DNA of 64,000 nt from the NCBI GenBank assembly GCA_900708905.1, contig CAADRB010000065.1, forward strand, positions 358,232-422,231, read 5' to 3'. The notes beneath the pieces are model-generated. The model was not told where the DNA came from, ran no database searches, and saw nothing but the letters and a program-made list of their open reading frames with translations. The DNA comes from Hymenolepis diminuta (lineage: Eukaryota; Platyhelminthes; Cestoda; Cyclophyllidea; Hymenolepididae). The position numbers and the translations under genes were made by a program. Positions 52,201 through 64,000 of this stretch are shown here, in pieces. Numbering within the stretch: position 1 is the stretch's first letter; each line of letters starts with the position of its first letter.

Positions 52201-55200
52201 TAAGCATAAACTCCGTCGTCGCAACTACGAGCACACATAAACAACTACAGTCACCTTAATATTCTTATTTCGCTTTCCAAGACTTCAGCTAACAAACCTA
52301 CTTCTCCAAACCGTCTGCTTGTAGTGAAAATTAGTAAAAACCAAAGTGATATGGCTAGAGGCCGAAAACAGATAGCCAAATTATCTCGAAGTTAATGGCG
52401 TATACGTGAGCAATCTTCTGTACATTGGTGACTCCTAAAACGATTTCCACTGAACCCATCCAAAGAACAGACACGAAGACGTTAACGAACAAACGAAAAT
52501 CCAACTGTTCAAAAATTTCAATGCTCGAAATAAAACACACTTGAAAATGCGAAAATCATAATTTTCATGCAGAGACCAACAATTGAACATGATGGTGTTT
52601 CTTTGCTAATTTAATCCGAAAAATTACGGTGGCGTCCCAACCACCGCCATATAAGTGATTTAACCTATTCAAAGAATTTGGAGATTGGGTCACAGCGTCT
52701 CATTCACTCACCGAATAAAACTGCTTAACAACTGGTAAGAAAATAAGCTAGCGAAATTCTAACAACTCCCAAGTCCATTCGACGCTCATCTTTAGTAGAA
52801 GGGAAGTGTCACGTAGCCTTCTTGACGAGAAATCTGAATTCGGACACTCCCTTAATTAGACATTCTGTTCACTTGGTGTACCTCTGTGGGCCTTGAACCA
52901 TGGCCTTTGATTTCACAGACGAGCACCAGCGTACAAACTGAAGATTAACTTACTGTTTTGAGGTGGGATGAAATGGCTTCCTTTGTTCTTCTGTTTGACC
53001 GGATGCTTGAATAGGTGGGCATGTGTTAACCGAAGTTTGGTTAGTTCCATGCGTGTATCGGGGAAGATAACATTTCCGAGAATTGTTAACAGCATCTGAC
53101 GATATTTGTCCATTGAAAGGCACTCTTGGACATCCAACACAACGGTGACCATCTAGAAAGGGAAAAACAAACAAGATTATATCATTTCTTCACGGACATT
53201 TTCTCGTATATTTTTGTAATTTCACCAAATAATTCTTCACGTGAGTCAGCCCAATCTTAAAATTCGCTTAACCATTTGAGACTTCTCTGTGTTTCTCAAG
53301 ATATGCGATTAAGTAACCTTACTTGTACCAATACCGGATACTCAACACTGTCAACCCATTGAGTCAGTTTGACCTAACTTGTCGACCTGGTGTCAGTCTG
53401 ACTCAACTAGATCATCTTCAATCCCTCTCTGTAAACCCGCTCTCTCATTCACACAATCCCCCTCTTTCTCTGTACGCAATAAAGCACTAAAAAAATGATC
53501 CCCTTATCTTCTCTTCATCCTGTTGTAGTGAAGATCGCAAAACGTTAGAAGAGTGATAGGTCATCAAGAACTCTATAGTCACTTCAACAACTTGCTACCA
53601 CATACTCCCTTCAACAAGGAATATCAAATCCACATAATAGGGTGAATCCTCGGTGTCACTGATGCTTTTCAAATAAAATTAACTTTAAAAAAGAACAGAT
53701 TGATATTCATTAATGAAAAACAAATAAACCGTTTCAGTTATTATCCGATAGGGTCTTCAGAAAAATCAAAGAACGAATGATCGCGAGTCTAGCTCTAAAC
53801 TCAGATTTCCCTAAATTTACGTTCATTCACTATTTTTCATAAATGAAAACTAATATGATGGAAAAAGGAGACTGTTTAACATACCTGAAGACCAAGGATC
53901 CTGGCAGATGCTCTGCTTTCGATCGGAGCTTTGAGGTAAGCCAAGAAGTGTTGTTCAAAGTGTGCAACAGCTTTATCCGCCGGAATCCTAGCAAACAGCA
54001 ATCTTACCAGACCATAAAGTGACAATCTGACACTCAGAGAAGATTCTCTTTCCACTGCTGCGCAAACAGCAAGCAGGATCGTCTCCTCCAATCCATTTTG
54101 CGTGAGAGCTGTCTGCGGAATTTCTGATACAATCATGGAGAGCAGAGCTGTCACCGACGACCTTCCAGCCTCTTTTTGATGCTCAAGCTGACGCAGTAAG
54201 AACCGGATAAATGACTCCACAAAGCGTCTTTGATGTGGGTAATTCAGGAGATAAGCAAGAAGACATCGTCTACAATCTCTTCGCACAATTTCACTGCTAG
54301 ATAAGACCACCAGTCTCTGAATACGCAGCATGACATTCGATAAACGCTGACCACCACCAGCACCCGCAAAAGAAAAGTCCTTGTCTGTGACCTTACTCAC
54401 AACCAAACCGTCATCAATAACCCGATCCTTGGCACCGAAATCATCATTTGAATTGAATGAAATGAGACCATTGGCTTCATTATCGTCTTCAGCATGAGGA
54501 TCACGCAATCTTCGAGATAGAAAAGCGAGAAGGAGTGAGAGAACTGGTGAAGTGGGTGCGTTGCCAACGACTTCTGTTTCAATAGTGGTGAACAGAGTTG
54601 CCAGCTGAGGATTAGTGAGGTTGTAATTCGTTTGATGCTGGATGAGCGCGGCTAGGGTGGCAAAGAGACCGTGGGCAAAAGATTGTGCAGCCGCATCTTT
54701 TGCAGTGACGCGAGAGGTCAGCAGACCCGCATGTTTGTCAACAAGTCCAAACAAAGCTCCAGCCACTTGAGAGAGATTTTCCTCAAATCTTTGTAGCTTC
54801 AAGTGCATAAAAATCTTCACACAACGCACAGCTCCAGCCAGAACAGTCAAACTATTACAAGTCAGAAGAGTATTCAAAGTTGCAGGAATGGAATCAGAGA
54901 GCAGCTGGGTATCCTCCGATTTAACTGCTGGTTTTAGACGTCCCTGTTTAATTAGCCCAACGATTGAATGTAAACCACAAGCAGCAAGCATGTTGATATG
55001 TGCCTTATCAGTTTGAGTGATGTGCGAATTATGAGTAGACAATTTGGGTTCTGGTAAAACTAATCGACAATCTTGCCTCTTCTCTAGAAGACAAGTACTA
55101 GCCTTACTCCACCCTGGTCTGTAGAGGGCGGCTAATCCTCGATTACCACTTAGCTGCTGTTGTCCAGTCTTCGGTGTTGAGGTAGATTTCTCCTTAATAT

Positions 55201-58200
55201 CGAACAAATCAAGAGCAATTCTACCAAGAGTGATAGCTTCAATCGTCATTTTGGGATGAAGAAAACCATGACGAGTGGGAATACGACTGAACACGGCCTG
55301 AAGTCGAGCAAGAGCTCTCTTTCGGAAACGCAAGATACCGATTAGCTCGTTGTCTGATTTAATACCGCCATAATCCTCTGCACCCTGTTGCAGACTCTCA
55401 TTTGAGATGATTCGACCAGATGCTACCAGGCCGGCTGCAGTTCTAAGATCCTTGAAGATTCGTCTCAAAACAGGGGGGGAGCAGAACCTCATTAAAGCGG
55501 GGAGTCCTTCAGGAGCTTTAGGTCCACCATTCGCCTCTGGAAGATCGGCTCCTTGTGTTACACCATCACCCCTAATAGGCACTTTTCCAGACCTTGTTGC
55601 ATCGGTGGAAGATCCCTTATGGAACGCCTCCCATCTTGAGTCCATTTCTTCCGCTAACTGACCTGCGACTTCATCTAGATATAGCCGCATCAGGACATGA
55701 CAAACATTGTCCAGATTTCCACCCACTTTCACATCCCCCCTGTCCACTGCAGCGGCAAAATCGTTGAAAATTGTATGCAGCGCTGAAAGTCGGATTGTCA
55801 TTGCAGTGTAGCCTCTTGAGAGTTCTCTAGCCAAACTAGAGAAAAGTCCATCCAGAGCTTTTCCGGGTCCTATCATAATTGCAACTTTAGACAGCGCCTT
55901 TACAGCTTCTTGTCGGGCATGTGAGGGAAGTTTCTTAGCGGGTCTAAGAAGATCAATAACTTTGAGGATGAGATTATGTAGCCTCGAATCCAAATGGCCT
56001 TTTGGAAGGCGTTTTAGGAGGGTCACTAGTGCAACAACAGCATTTGTTCGAAGGTAGGTGAACGATGCCGTGGGAGCCGAGGTATTATGCATCTTTTGCG
56101 GAGGGACAATATGATTTTGAAGCTTGGTGACAACAGTAAGCATATAGGGTACGGCTTCCTCTCTGGGTTGATAAGCGTCTAAGATAGCTAGAGTGTATTT
56201 CAGTGCTAAAAATGATTTCAATTCCAAATTAGAGAGTGAGGAAGCGAGAAGCTCTCTGTAGGAGTTCCAATCAAGTCGAGAGGAAAGAGCTCTAACAGCC
56301 TCCAAGCAGGCAGAGACCAGTTTTCTCGACTCTTGGCCCAGGCTTCCGTTACCAGATATCTCAGCCATTACTTCTTGACGCAGAAAGAAGAGAATAATGG
56401 GAAGGAGGACACCACGAAGGTGCGAGATTGGGATGGGGAATTTGGAAGTTGATACTTCTTCCCCTCCGCCACCTGTACAAGCTGCAATGGCCTTCTTTGA
56501 GGCGATTGTCAAAGGGTTAGCAAGGAAGAGAGTGAGTCGACGAATTGCATAGAGCTGGCGACCCGCAGTACCACTTTGGATGTTAATATAGAAACAGGTG
56601 GGATTTTGATCCTCATCTCTTGAAGTACTGAAGTCCGCCAGAAGAGCCATTGGAGCGAAGAAGGGATGTGCGGACCCAAGTGTTCTTACAAGTCCCGACA
56701 GGAGACGCAAAAAGTGCAGACGTCTGGGACCCGCAGATTGCTTAATTCCTCGAACAAGTCCTATTCAAAGGAAAGAAAAGAGTTTGGTTTAACAAAATCC
56801 AAATCCTATATAGTGCTTATCTTTCTTTTGCTCAACACTACGAGCAGTATGTGCGGTTTCTTACCTGGCCAGACAGCCTGAACAAAGATTTCATTGACTA
56901 GTTTTGTGTAGACCTTCTTTCTTGTATTAGCCTCTTCTTTCGTGAGACCGCTTTCATTACCTGGTTTACATTTAAGTCCCTCAGCAAGGATTTCAGCCAA
57001 ACGGATGAGGTAATCCAGAGCCAGGTCTCTCAACTGGATTTCAGCCGATTGAAGAGAGTAGAGAGCTGAGTGGGCGCCAGCCAGGTTGATGAAGTAATTG
57101 AGACGATGCTCCTTGGTGTAATTCTCCATTGGAAGGTTACAGAGCTCCATCAGAGCACTCAAAGCGGATTCTCGTTGTGATGCATCTACCATGTCCAAAT
57201 GACTTTTACTCCAAGAGTTGAGCTAAAAAGGAGAAATGAAAACAATTTTAGTCAGAAAATTGGAGAGTTAAGTTAAATGTAGTTAGCCAAGTGGTAGCAG
57301 AATGAGAGTTTCACATTAGATAGATCCTAAATTATTGCACCTTTGTCCATGATTAGTGTTACAGATAAAAAAACACTTCTATACAGATATTAAGGAATTA
57401 TTTCCAGAGGTAAAGATATTACACTACTACTGAAAAAAGTCTCTCACAAAGGGTCTCACATCAGAGGTGTCAATCATTAAATTTGCGACGATATTTCAAA
57501 CAAATGAACTTTTCTACCCTGTATGGTCTGGGCTAAACCAAGTGAAATACAGGCCCCGATTATACCTACAGGATAAATACATTCCATCTCTACCAAATAT
57601 AGGTGCACTGCGGTTAGTGATTAAAAGGCCTCTGGAACATCCTAGGCTACAAGTTTAGCACCTTACCACTGTGGAATACCCAATTAGCAGTAGAGAATTT
57701 GTGGTTCTGAAGATGTAATTCTTTGAACTTGTTTAACTTCCGATGTACAATTTTTTGAAATGCACAAGTGAGAAAGGACAGATGAATCCATATTCTCGTT
57801 CGTTGAAACCGATTTTGTGTATTATTCACCTATTTGTCTTCAAAAACTCAAATCAGCCTAAAAGTTCTCCAATATCTTAAAAAAGAAGATACAAGAGACA
57901 AAGAAGCATCAATAGAAACTGGGACCCCTTACATTTCAAGACTGTCTTTACACATCTCCTCCCCTCCACTTCCCTCCTATGAAATATAATATTGAAAGTT
58001 ATGTATTTTTCTACACTACTCAATTAATCCCTCTTTTTAGATCGATGAGAACTAAATAAATCAACTTCAAGTGGCTCACCATGCAAAGGAGTTTGTAGAT
58101 AATGCACTTTTCAAATTCAGCTCCAGGAGAAACGGAGCTTGGATCCACTTGCTGGTTCCTAACCACTAGCAAAGCCTTAAAAATTTCGGTTGAAAACAGG

Positions 58201-61200
58201 CATTCCCCTTGAATCGACTTCAGAGAGTAGATATTTCCAAGACAGCTAAGCAGCTGTTGATTAACCGGTACTGAAGACTTAATTGAATTAGCTACACGCA
58301 TAGCTCCAGCACCAGCAGCACTACAAAGTAGCGCTCGGGAGATACGAGAATCCACAGTGGAGAATAGTTCAAGTACTTTGCTGAAGTTAAATAAGGAAAG
58401 TAAAAATACGTGCCTACTAAAAGCAATAGGTAGAAGGGATTTTGTAATCTTACCTAAGGTGTTGGTCGACATTTGAGGTAATTTCAATAAGACGACAGAG
58501 AACACGCAGCACTTCGGATTCAGTGATTTCCATGGAAGCTAGTGCTGCCTCAGAAACAGGGGGCTTGGGACGAGCTATGGCAGCTGCGTTGAAACCGTCT
58601 TTAGTTTTGCGACCGCGTTTAGTAACTGCACCGTAGAGGAGGGTGTTGCCACCACCGAAATTGCTAGGCCGTGAAAGAGCTTTCACGAGGAAAGGAATTA
58701 GACCTACCAATAGGCGGCTAGCTTGATTAGCGGAAAGGATGACTGTGGGCACTTCATGCTGCACAAACGAACAAAAAAAACTTATCAGCATGCTGATGAT
58801 TAATTATTGTGACTATTAGCCGAAGATCCACATTATAACGTCAAGGATGCGTCTACGCGCCGTTTGAGAAACTTGGAGCGCTTAATTCTCTGCCGTAACC
58901 TCAAGATTACCAGCAGAAATATAGTGTGTTTCCAAGTTGTTAATTTTAATTAAAGCAATTAAACCACCTAATTGGTCCTTGAAGGATCATAGATATGCCT
59001 CAGTTCCCTCACCAGTGGTGTCCTAAACTCCTCTATCTGTTCATGTCACTCCATTTGAATGAACTATATACTCAACCTGTAGACATACACCACAGTCCAG
59101 CTTTTCCCCTCTCGGGGACCTTTTCCATTAAAATCTGCCCTCCATATCTTGTTTTTTTGGTGAAGTTCGGAAGTTATAATGAAATAGCTCTAGTATATTT
59201 ACGGCGTCAGTAGCAAGATATTCTATATTACCCTCTTATCACTTTCATTGGCTTTCAAGTTATGATCGAAGAAGTGAGGTTTTAAACCATTTTTTAATGC
59301 GGCCATCACCGTTAAAAATTTACAACGAAATAAATTATGAACAAAAACAGGCATGAAGACAATACTGATAGGTGAAACATCGCTTTGCCATACACCGGAA
59401 GTGTAATCCCAATGTCACGTTATCACATCATAACGTGACAGGTCATGGCTTGACGAGGTCAACCGTCATTTATCGTCCAATATCCAATAACCACCAATGA
59501 TTGGTTTAATCTTCACCGGTCAAACTCAATTCTAAATTACGACAATGAAGGATATTGTCTAGACAAGTCGGATCTGGTTTAGCCTGCCTTTTTTGGCATC
59601 TCTCTCTCTCTCTCTATGGAGTTTGAGCAACCATAGCCTACTTATATCAGTGAAAGAATTATAACAAAAATATAATTGCTACTATGATGTAAGCGGATTC
59701 ATCGAAATATCATGACCAATCAACTAGTTAATCAGCTCCTGACATTGTGAGCTCGACCTATCACTTACGAACCTAGGAGTCAGATTTATTGAACATGATG
59801 GAGTAAACTGTGCAGACTGAACAAAAAAGAACAATCAGATGAGTCCAGAATCCGAATTAAGTAAGGCTCTTAAAGTCCTGGCTTTGAATTCTACTTCTAC
59901 TCTATGGCCACTCCTTCACCACTTATTGAGCTATTTTACCGTTTTCTCATGATTAAAAACTGCTATCTTTTGCTTGCACTAGTTAAATGAGTAATATAAA
60001 CCTTTTTCCATCTGTCATTTCCTCTAAATACTAAAATTAAAACTAGACAAAACCTTAAAGAATGATTAAAAAAAACTTACAGGAACAGTAAGGTAACCAA
60101 GAAGTTTGAATTCCTGCTGTAACCACTCGGACTGATTAGAATTGAGCATCTTCCTCGCCTGTGAAGTAGACAGGGACTTGAGACTCAAGAATCGTTTGTA
60201 GAGATACTCGATCAATCCAGCGTGATAAGGATACAGCAGTCTTCTTCCAGTTTCTTGAACATCTACAACAAAGAGCAGAAATCATGAAGCAGATGGAAGA
60301 ATTTTAATGTATATTTAAAGGAGATCAAATAGCCTACCTTCAGAGAATGCAAGATTCGTAACAATCTCAACAATCAATTTGGCCACGGGCTTAGATAAGT
60401 TCTCTCGTCGGAGTAGTTCAATTAAAGAGCTGAGTAACTCAGGAGTGAAAAAGGCTCCAACAAGATACTGGCTACCTGATCGGCTCCAAACAGAAGCTAA
60501 TCGGAGTACAATGTGCCCAGGAGACGCAACAGCATCTGTAGTAAGAGGATTGATGTCCAAAACCTCGCTTTGGACACAGGAGATGCGTTTCGGAGTCCAG
60601 AAAGAGTCGAGATTGATTCCGGGCGCGGAACAAAGATGAAGGAGGAGGGAGACACCTGTTTTGCGGACTACTTTAACTTGTTTTGAATGCGGGGTTCTGA
60701 CATGTTCCTGAATATAGAAGAAAACAAAACATTAAACGAAGTATTTTTGAGAAACTTGTCCTTGCGCAATCTTAACCTGTAGGTCCCAGGTACTCAACGC
60801 ATTCTTTACGTATCTAAACAAAATCCTATTTCCAAAGAAACAGAAAATTATTTAGCAAATCAAAATAAAAGTAAGGCTTATTAAGATCTTTCCACAATAT
60901 TACTAAGGGCGTCTGATAGCAATAGAATTAAGGCTACTTTAAGCACTGCTAGAAAGCCAATCTTAGAATTATGCTGTCGCAGAGCCGAGACATATGACGA
61001 AATAGCTCAGCGAATTCAACTGAAAATCCTAAGTTTAAGTTTCAACAAAGTAGACTCCATTTTTGGACTGCTATGAAAAGTCTCCCCAGTTCCTTGGCCC
61101 TAAAACTTATTTGAGACATCAGATACCAATTGGAGCCAGAAAGAAAACTTACCCAAAGTCGTAGCTAAGGTAATTCAATCAAGATGTCAAATAAGTCCTT

Positions 61201-63538
61201 GGTTGGACCGGTCTATCATGGCTAAAACATTCGGCAATAATTATATAAAAATTCTTATGCACTTTACACCTTTTTATGTCTGTGATATCTAGACTCTCAG
61301 CACCCGACCACAAGATAAACTCACTTTGGTATTACTGACTCTCAGATGTTGTCAGGTGTACCTCGTTTATCTATCCAAACGGTTGTCATTAAAACAATGT
61401 ACTAAAATGTGATCTAGGCAAAAAGTCTTATTGGAATTATTAAGCGAGTTCCCAGTAAGTTAAAATTTTCATCTTATCTATCCCACCGACGTGAATTAAC
61501 ACAAAAAGTAAATCTCACCAGCGTCTCATCACCCTCCATTTTGGCATTTTTTGCCTCCTTGCCCAAGGAGGCTGCAGAAATCATCAGAATGGCGATTCTA
61601 AACAGAGTCGGTGTATGGGCCGCAGCGTCCAGGGCTTCCAGACTCATATCTTCATCATCGCCGCAATCTATATTTGCGCGTTTAATGCCCCCCAATCGAT
61701 GGCCCATGTAGGATATAAGCTGATTCACAACGTCGCAAATTCTGAAAGAAGCAAAACGGGAAAGTTAAGTAAGTACGACATGGATTAGCTTCTCAAGAAA
61801 ATTTTGATTCACGGAGACGAATTAAGATACTTTAATTTGTAATGGTTGGTTATTACTGCTGGGAGAACAAACGACTCTGTAACCTGTACCATCTTTATGG
61901 TCAAGCGACAACTGGAGAGGATAGGACCCATTGTATTCTTTTAAGTCAGGTAATACATACTAAGATTTAGTTTTAACTACCAGACAATGATAAGGAACTT
62001 GGGAAGAAGAGATACATTCAAAAAGTATGCAAATTATAGTCCTACCAAGATAAAAATAATAATATTTTTCTAGTGTTGAACATCGGCCTCAGAGATGGCA
62101 ATAAGAAAGAGGAAATATACGAATCCTAACTGTGAATGTACGCAGAAAAAAGAAGAAAATTAAAGAGATAAACTTCAAATAAATAAAGCGGATACTAAAT
62201 AACTCAAGTGTTCCGTTTCTGATACCTTAAATGTTAATAATTGGCTGTTAAGTAAACAATCCGATCGGATTTCATCCTTAAATGAAGGGACTAGGAACAA
62301 AGAGAAGATTGCTCAACCGGTCCAACAGATAATTCAGATAAATAATCTTAAGTGGTTTCAACTCTGAATCGGTTATTGATTTTAAAATTCAAATTTCACA
62401 TACTATACTCTCTAGCATTTCAGAACTGATTCACACCACAGGTCCTAAAAGAAATGGAAATAATGATAAGCACTTAGATAATCACAACTTAGGTAGGTAG
62501 AAAAAGTGAAAACAGCAAGATACTTCACTACGTTCAAAATATAACGTTGATGGTGCAATCTACAATATCTTCACCACTTTCCTATCCTCGAAAGAGCCTT
62601 TTCAACATGATACTTAGGGTGTCTGATAGTATCAAATAATGCTTTTGTAGAGCCACTATGTGGAAATAGAGCCATCAAAATTTAACAAAGGCGGTTGTTA
62701 TGAAAAATTGACCCAACTTTAAGTTCAATAGTGAACAACTACTTGAGAATAAAGCCCAGACTTTACGTATTGAATTCTGAAGCATTACTTGCCTGCAGTC
62801 ATGCAACAATATCTGCGCATTACTTTACCATGCAATTATACCATGATACGTTAGTAAATCTTCATATGCCATCACTGATGTTATTAGCCTCTCATTACAA
62901 TATAGAAGACTGGCACTAATACCAGCATGAAGAATCGATACTACTAACACAGTTCATTAACATCAATAAACGCTCTATAGCATTCATATCTGACCTCTGG
63001 TTGGCTGAGGCACTAATTTAATAAACCCCTTAAAAATATGCACTAAAAGATAATATGCAGACCAACTTTGTAAGCAAACCGACAAATAATTATGAACATC
63101 TGATAGGGATTACGCAAACTTACGCTTGTAAACGGCTCCAATTCGGTCTAGCAGCTGCCTTAATATCAGCGAAAGACATATCATCCTGCGCCCGATCAGG
63201 GATTCCTAGGGCGGAGAAGAATGAATCCACAATGAGGGATAGGAGAAGAGCCAACTCATCGTCCGAGCATCCAGCAAGGTTAGTGAAAACGGCTGAAGCG
63301 AGATTTTCCTTGGAAAGATGCAAGCGACCGTAGAGAATTCTAAATTTGAAAATTGTGACAGAAGATAAATTGATAGTGCTACTTAATATTTGTAAGTAGT
63401 AAGTATTTCGAATGAACTGACCTGATGAGAACACGTGCTACAGCTGCACGATGTTCGGCAACCACAGTACTATCTAGTTTGAAGACACGAACGGCGTCTC
63501 GGAAGGAATTTAAGTTGAGAATCTTTTCAAAATGTTCC
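49293..63538 (-). CDS. UTP20: UTP20, small-subunit processome HEAT-repeat protein (C-terminal 13 exons; 5' partial)
   Basis: Nucleolar scaffold of the U3 snoRNP/90S pre-ribosome, needed for 18S rRNA processing. Exons in transcript order, with every phase agreeing: 63422-63538, 63124-63339, 61519-61741, 60338-60707, 60081-60262, 58454-58758, 58080-58380, 56865-57222, 53885-56760, 52954-53152, 51174-51901, 50204-50281, 49293-50129. These give 2262 residues plus stop; human UTP20 has about 2785, so the N terminus is outside the window. Diagnostic blocks: EHRAAVARVLIRILYGRLHLSKE, LAGCSDDELALLLSLI, KRRLxFLRLL-type GPRRLHFLRLLSGLVRTLGSAHPFF, and a long alpha-helical repeat region. An acidic stretch (DEDIFSDLEKEDEEP, exon 51174-51901) and a basic end (KKRKYVEE; PPPRKKVKKAV) follow, as in the family. 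Exon 53885-56760 is unusually long (2876 nt). The donor after exon 50204-50281 is GC, not GT. Confidence 0.94.
50130..50203 (-). other. GC-AG intron of UTP20
   Basis: This 74-nt intron has the donor sequence GCT|GCAAGT and the acceptor TTTATAG. Exon phases on both sides (26 complete codons upstream, and VLSNLICLGQ downstream) fit only a GC donor. The nearest GT, three bases further in, would break the frame. GCAAGT is the usual consensus for the minor GC-AG intron class. Confidence 0.7.
59598..59615. repeat. TC-dinucleotide microsatellite
   Basis: An uninterrupted TC repeat within the UTP20 intron 58759-60080. Confidence 0.85.
60900..61180 (+). repeat. Dispersed repeat family R3, copy 2
   Basis: Starts ACTAAGGGCGTCTGATAGCAA and contains TAGCTCAGCGAATT, TTTGGACTGCTATGAAAAG and TTTGAGACATCAGATACCA, aligning with 42640-42940. 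It sits inside a UTP20 intron (60708-61518), antisense to the gene. Confidence 0.65.
62605..62720 (+). repeat. Dispersed repeat family R3, copy 3 (truncated)
   Basis: ATACTTAGGGTGTCTGATAGTATCAA matches the start of the R3 family. Later words (TTAACAAAGGCGG, GTTATGAAAAATTGACCC) match the family's middle with a deletion. It lies in UTP20 intron 61742-63123. Confidence 0.5.
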
Positions 63539-64000
63539 CTAAAATGGTCATAAAAAGAGTAGATGATCGATAATAGCAAAACAGTCCTAGATAAACCGTA
63601 CTAACATTTCTGTAACTTTAACGATGAGTTTCGAAATTTGTTAGTCCCATGATTGTCTTCTTGTGCTATCATATAAAGTAAAACTGGCCAGTAAAATGCA
63701 GATTTAGGAAAAAATAAAAATTATCTGCAACGCTCTTGGAAACATGCATCCTCTGTACTTTTGACAAAATCTCCTTTAGATTTAATTGTAATCGGATAGA
63801 ACGGTCTCAAATATTTCACGATAAGAGGAAACATCAATGCTAGCATGAGCTGCGTAGAAATAGCTACCTTCTTAATAGAAAACTATAAATTTCGCTTTCC
63901 ACTATACTCAGTAAATGTTACATTGAAATTTCTAAAATTTTTGGTTAGCTTTGGCCTTCAGAAAACTTAATTAAACAATTAATAATTGAAGGAACCAGAG
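63539..64000 (-). other. Partial intron of UTP20 running off the window
   Basis: The exon beginning at 63538 has a good acceptor (CCATTTTAG) and needs two nucleotides of a codon from an upstream exon. No coding block with a matching donor is visible up to position 64000, so the preceding exon lies outside. Confidence 0.6.

Noticed and set aside
1..64000. tRNA, rRNA, CRISPR array, bacterial operons or a novel defence system
   Set aside because: I saw no cloverleaf with proper A and B boxes, no rRNA-like conserved blocks, no regularly spaced repeats and no clustered prokaryotic-type genes. Splice sites and intron-rich eukaryotic genes explain the coding signal.

Overview
This window is eukaryotic nuclear DNA: AT-rich, gene-sparse, with spliced genes. 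Three genes are recognisable and a fourth can be reconstructed without being identified. Several introns of the first gene are only 35-40 nt long, next to others of 74 nt up to about 1.8 kb. This mix, with the protein divergence, fits a parasitic flatworm (cestode- or trematode-like), but the sequence alone cannot fix the species. I saw no convincing tRNA or rRNA gene, CRISPR array or prokaryotic feature.

Layout. 1-4.4 kb: decayed repeats. 4.4-7.9 kb (+): a complete nine-exon eIF2alpha kinase, closest to HRI/EIF2AK1 because a coiled coil follows the kinase domain. 9.0-11.8 kb (-): a complete four-exon BUD13 homologue (RES spliceosomal complex), converging tail to tail with the kinase. 11.8-29.4 kb: no intact gene, but one decayed coding relic at 15.3-15.9 kb. 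29.4-30.7 kb: a dead mariner-type transposon with terminal inverted repeats and TA target sites. 35.4-40.1 kb (-): the 3' five exons of an unidentified Ser/Pro-rich, partly coiled-coil protein; its introns hold two copies of a 376-bp LTR-like element. 40-49 kb: repeats and no gene I can support. 49.3-63.5 kb (-): the C-terminal 13 exons (2262 codons plus stop) of UTP20, the giant HEAT-repeat protein of the small-subunit processome; its 5' end lies beyond the window.

Function. The genes are unrelated housekeeping and stress functions: translational control (eIF2alpha kinase), pre-mRNA splicing (BUD13) and 18S rRNA biogenesis (UTP20). Nothing suggests co-regulation. The most distinctive non-coding content is a family of 375-376-bp TG...CA elements flanked by perfect 4-bp duplications and carrying a conserved CCAAT box and TATA-like motif, plus at least four other dispersed repeat families. 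I did not find a convincing new multi-gene system. All exon boundaries were read by eye from splice motifs and phase agreement, without transcript or homology-search support.
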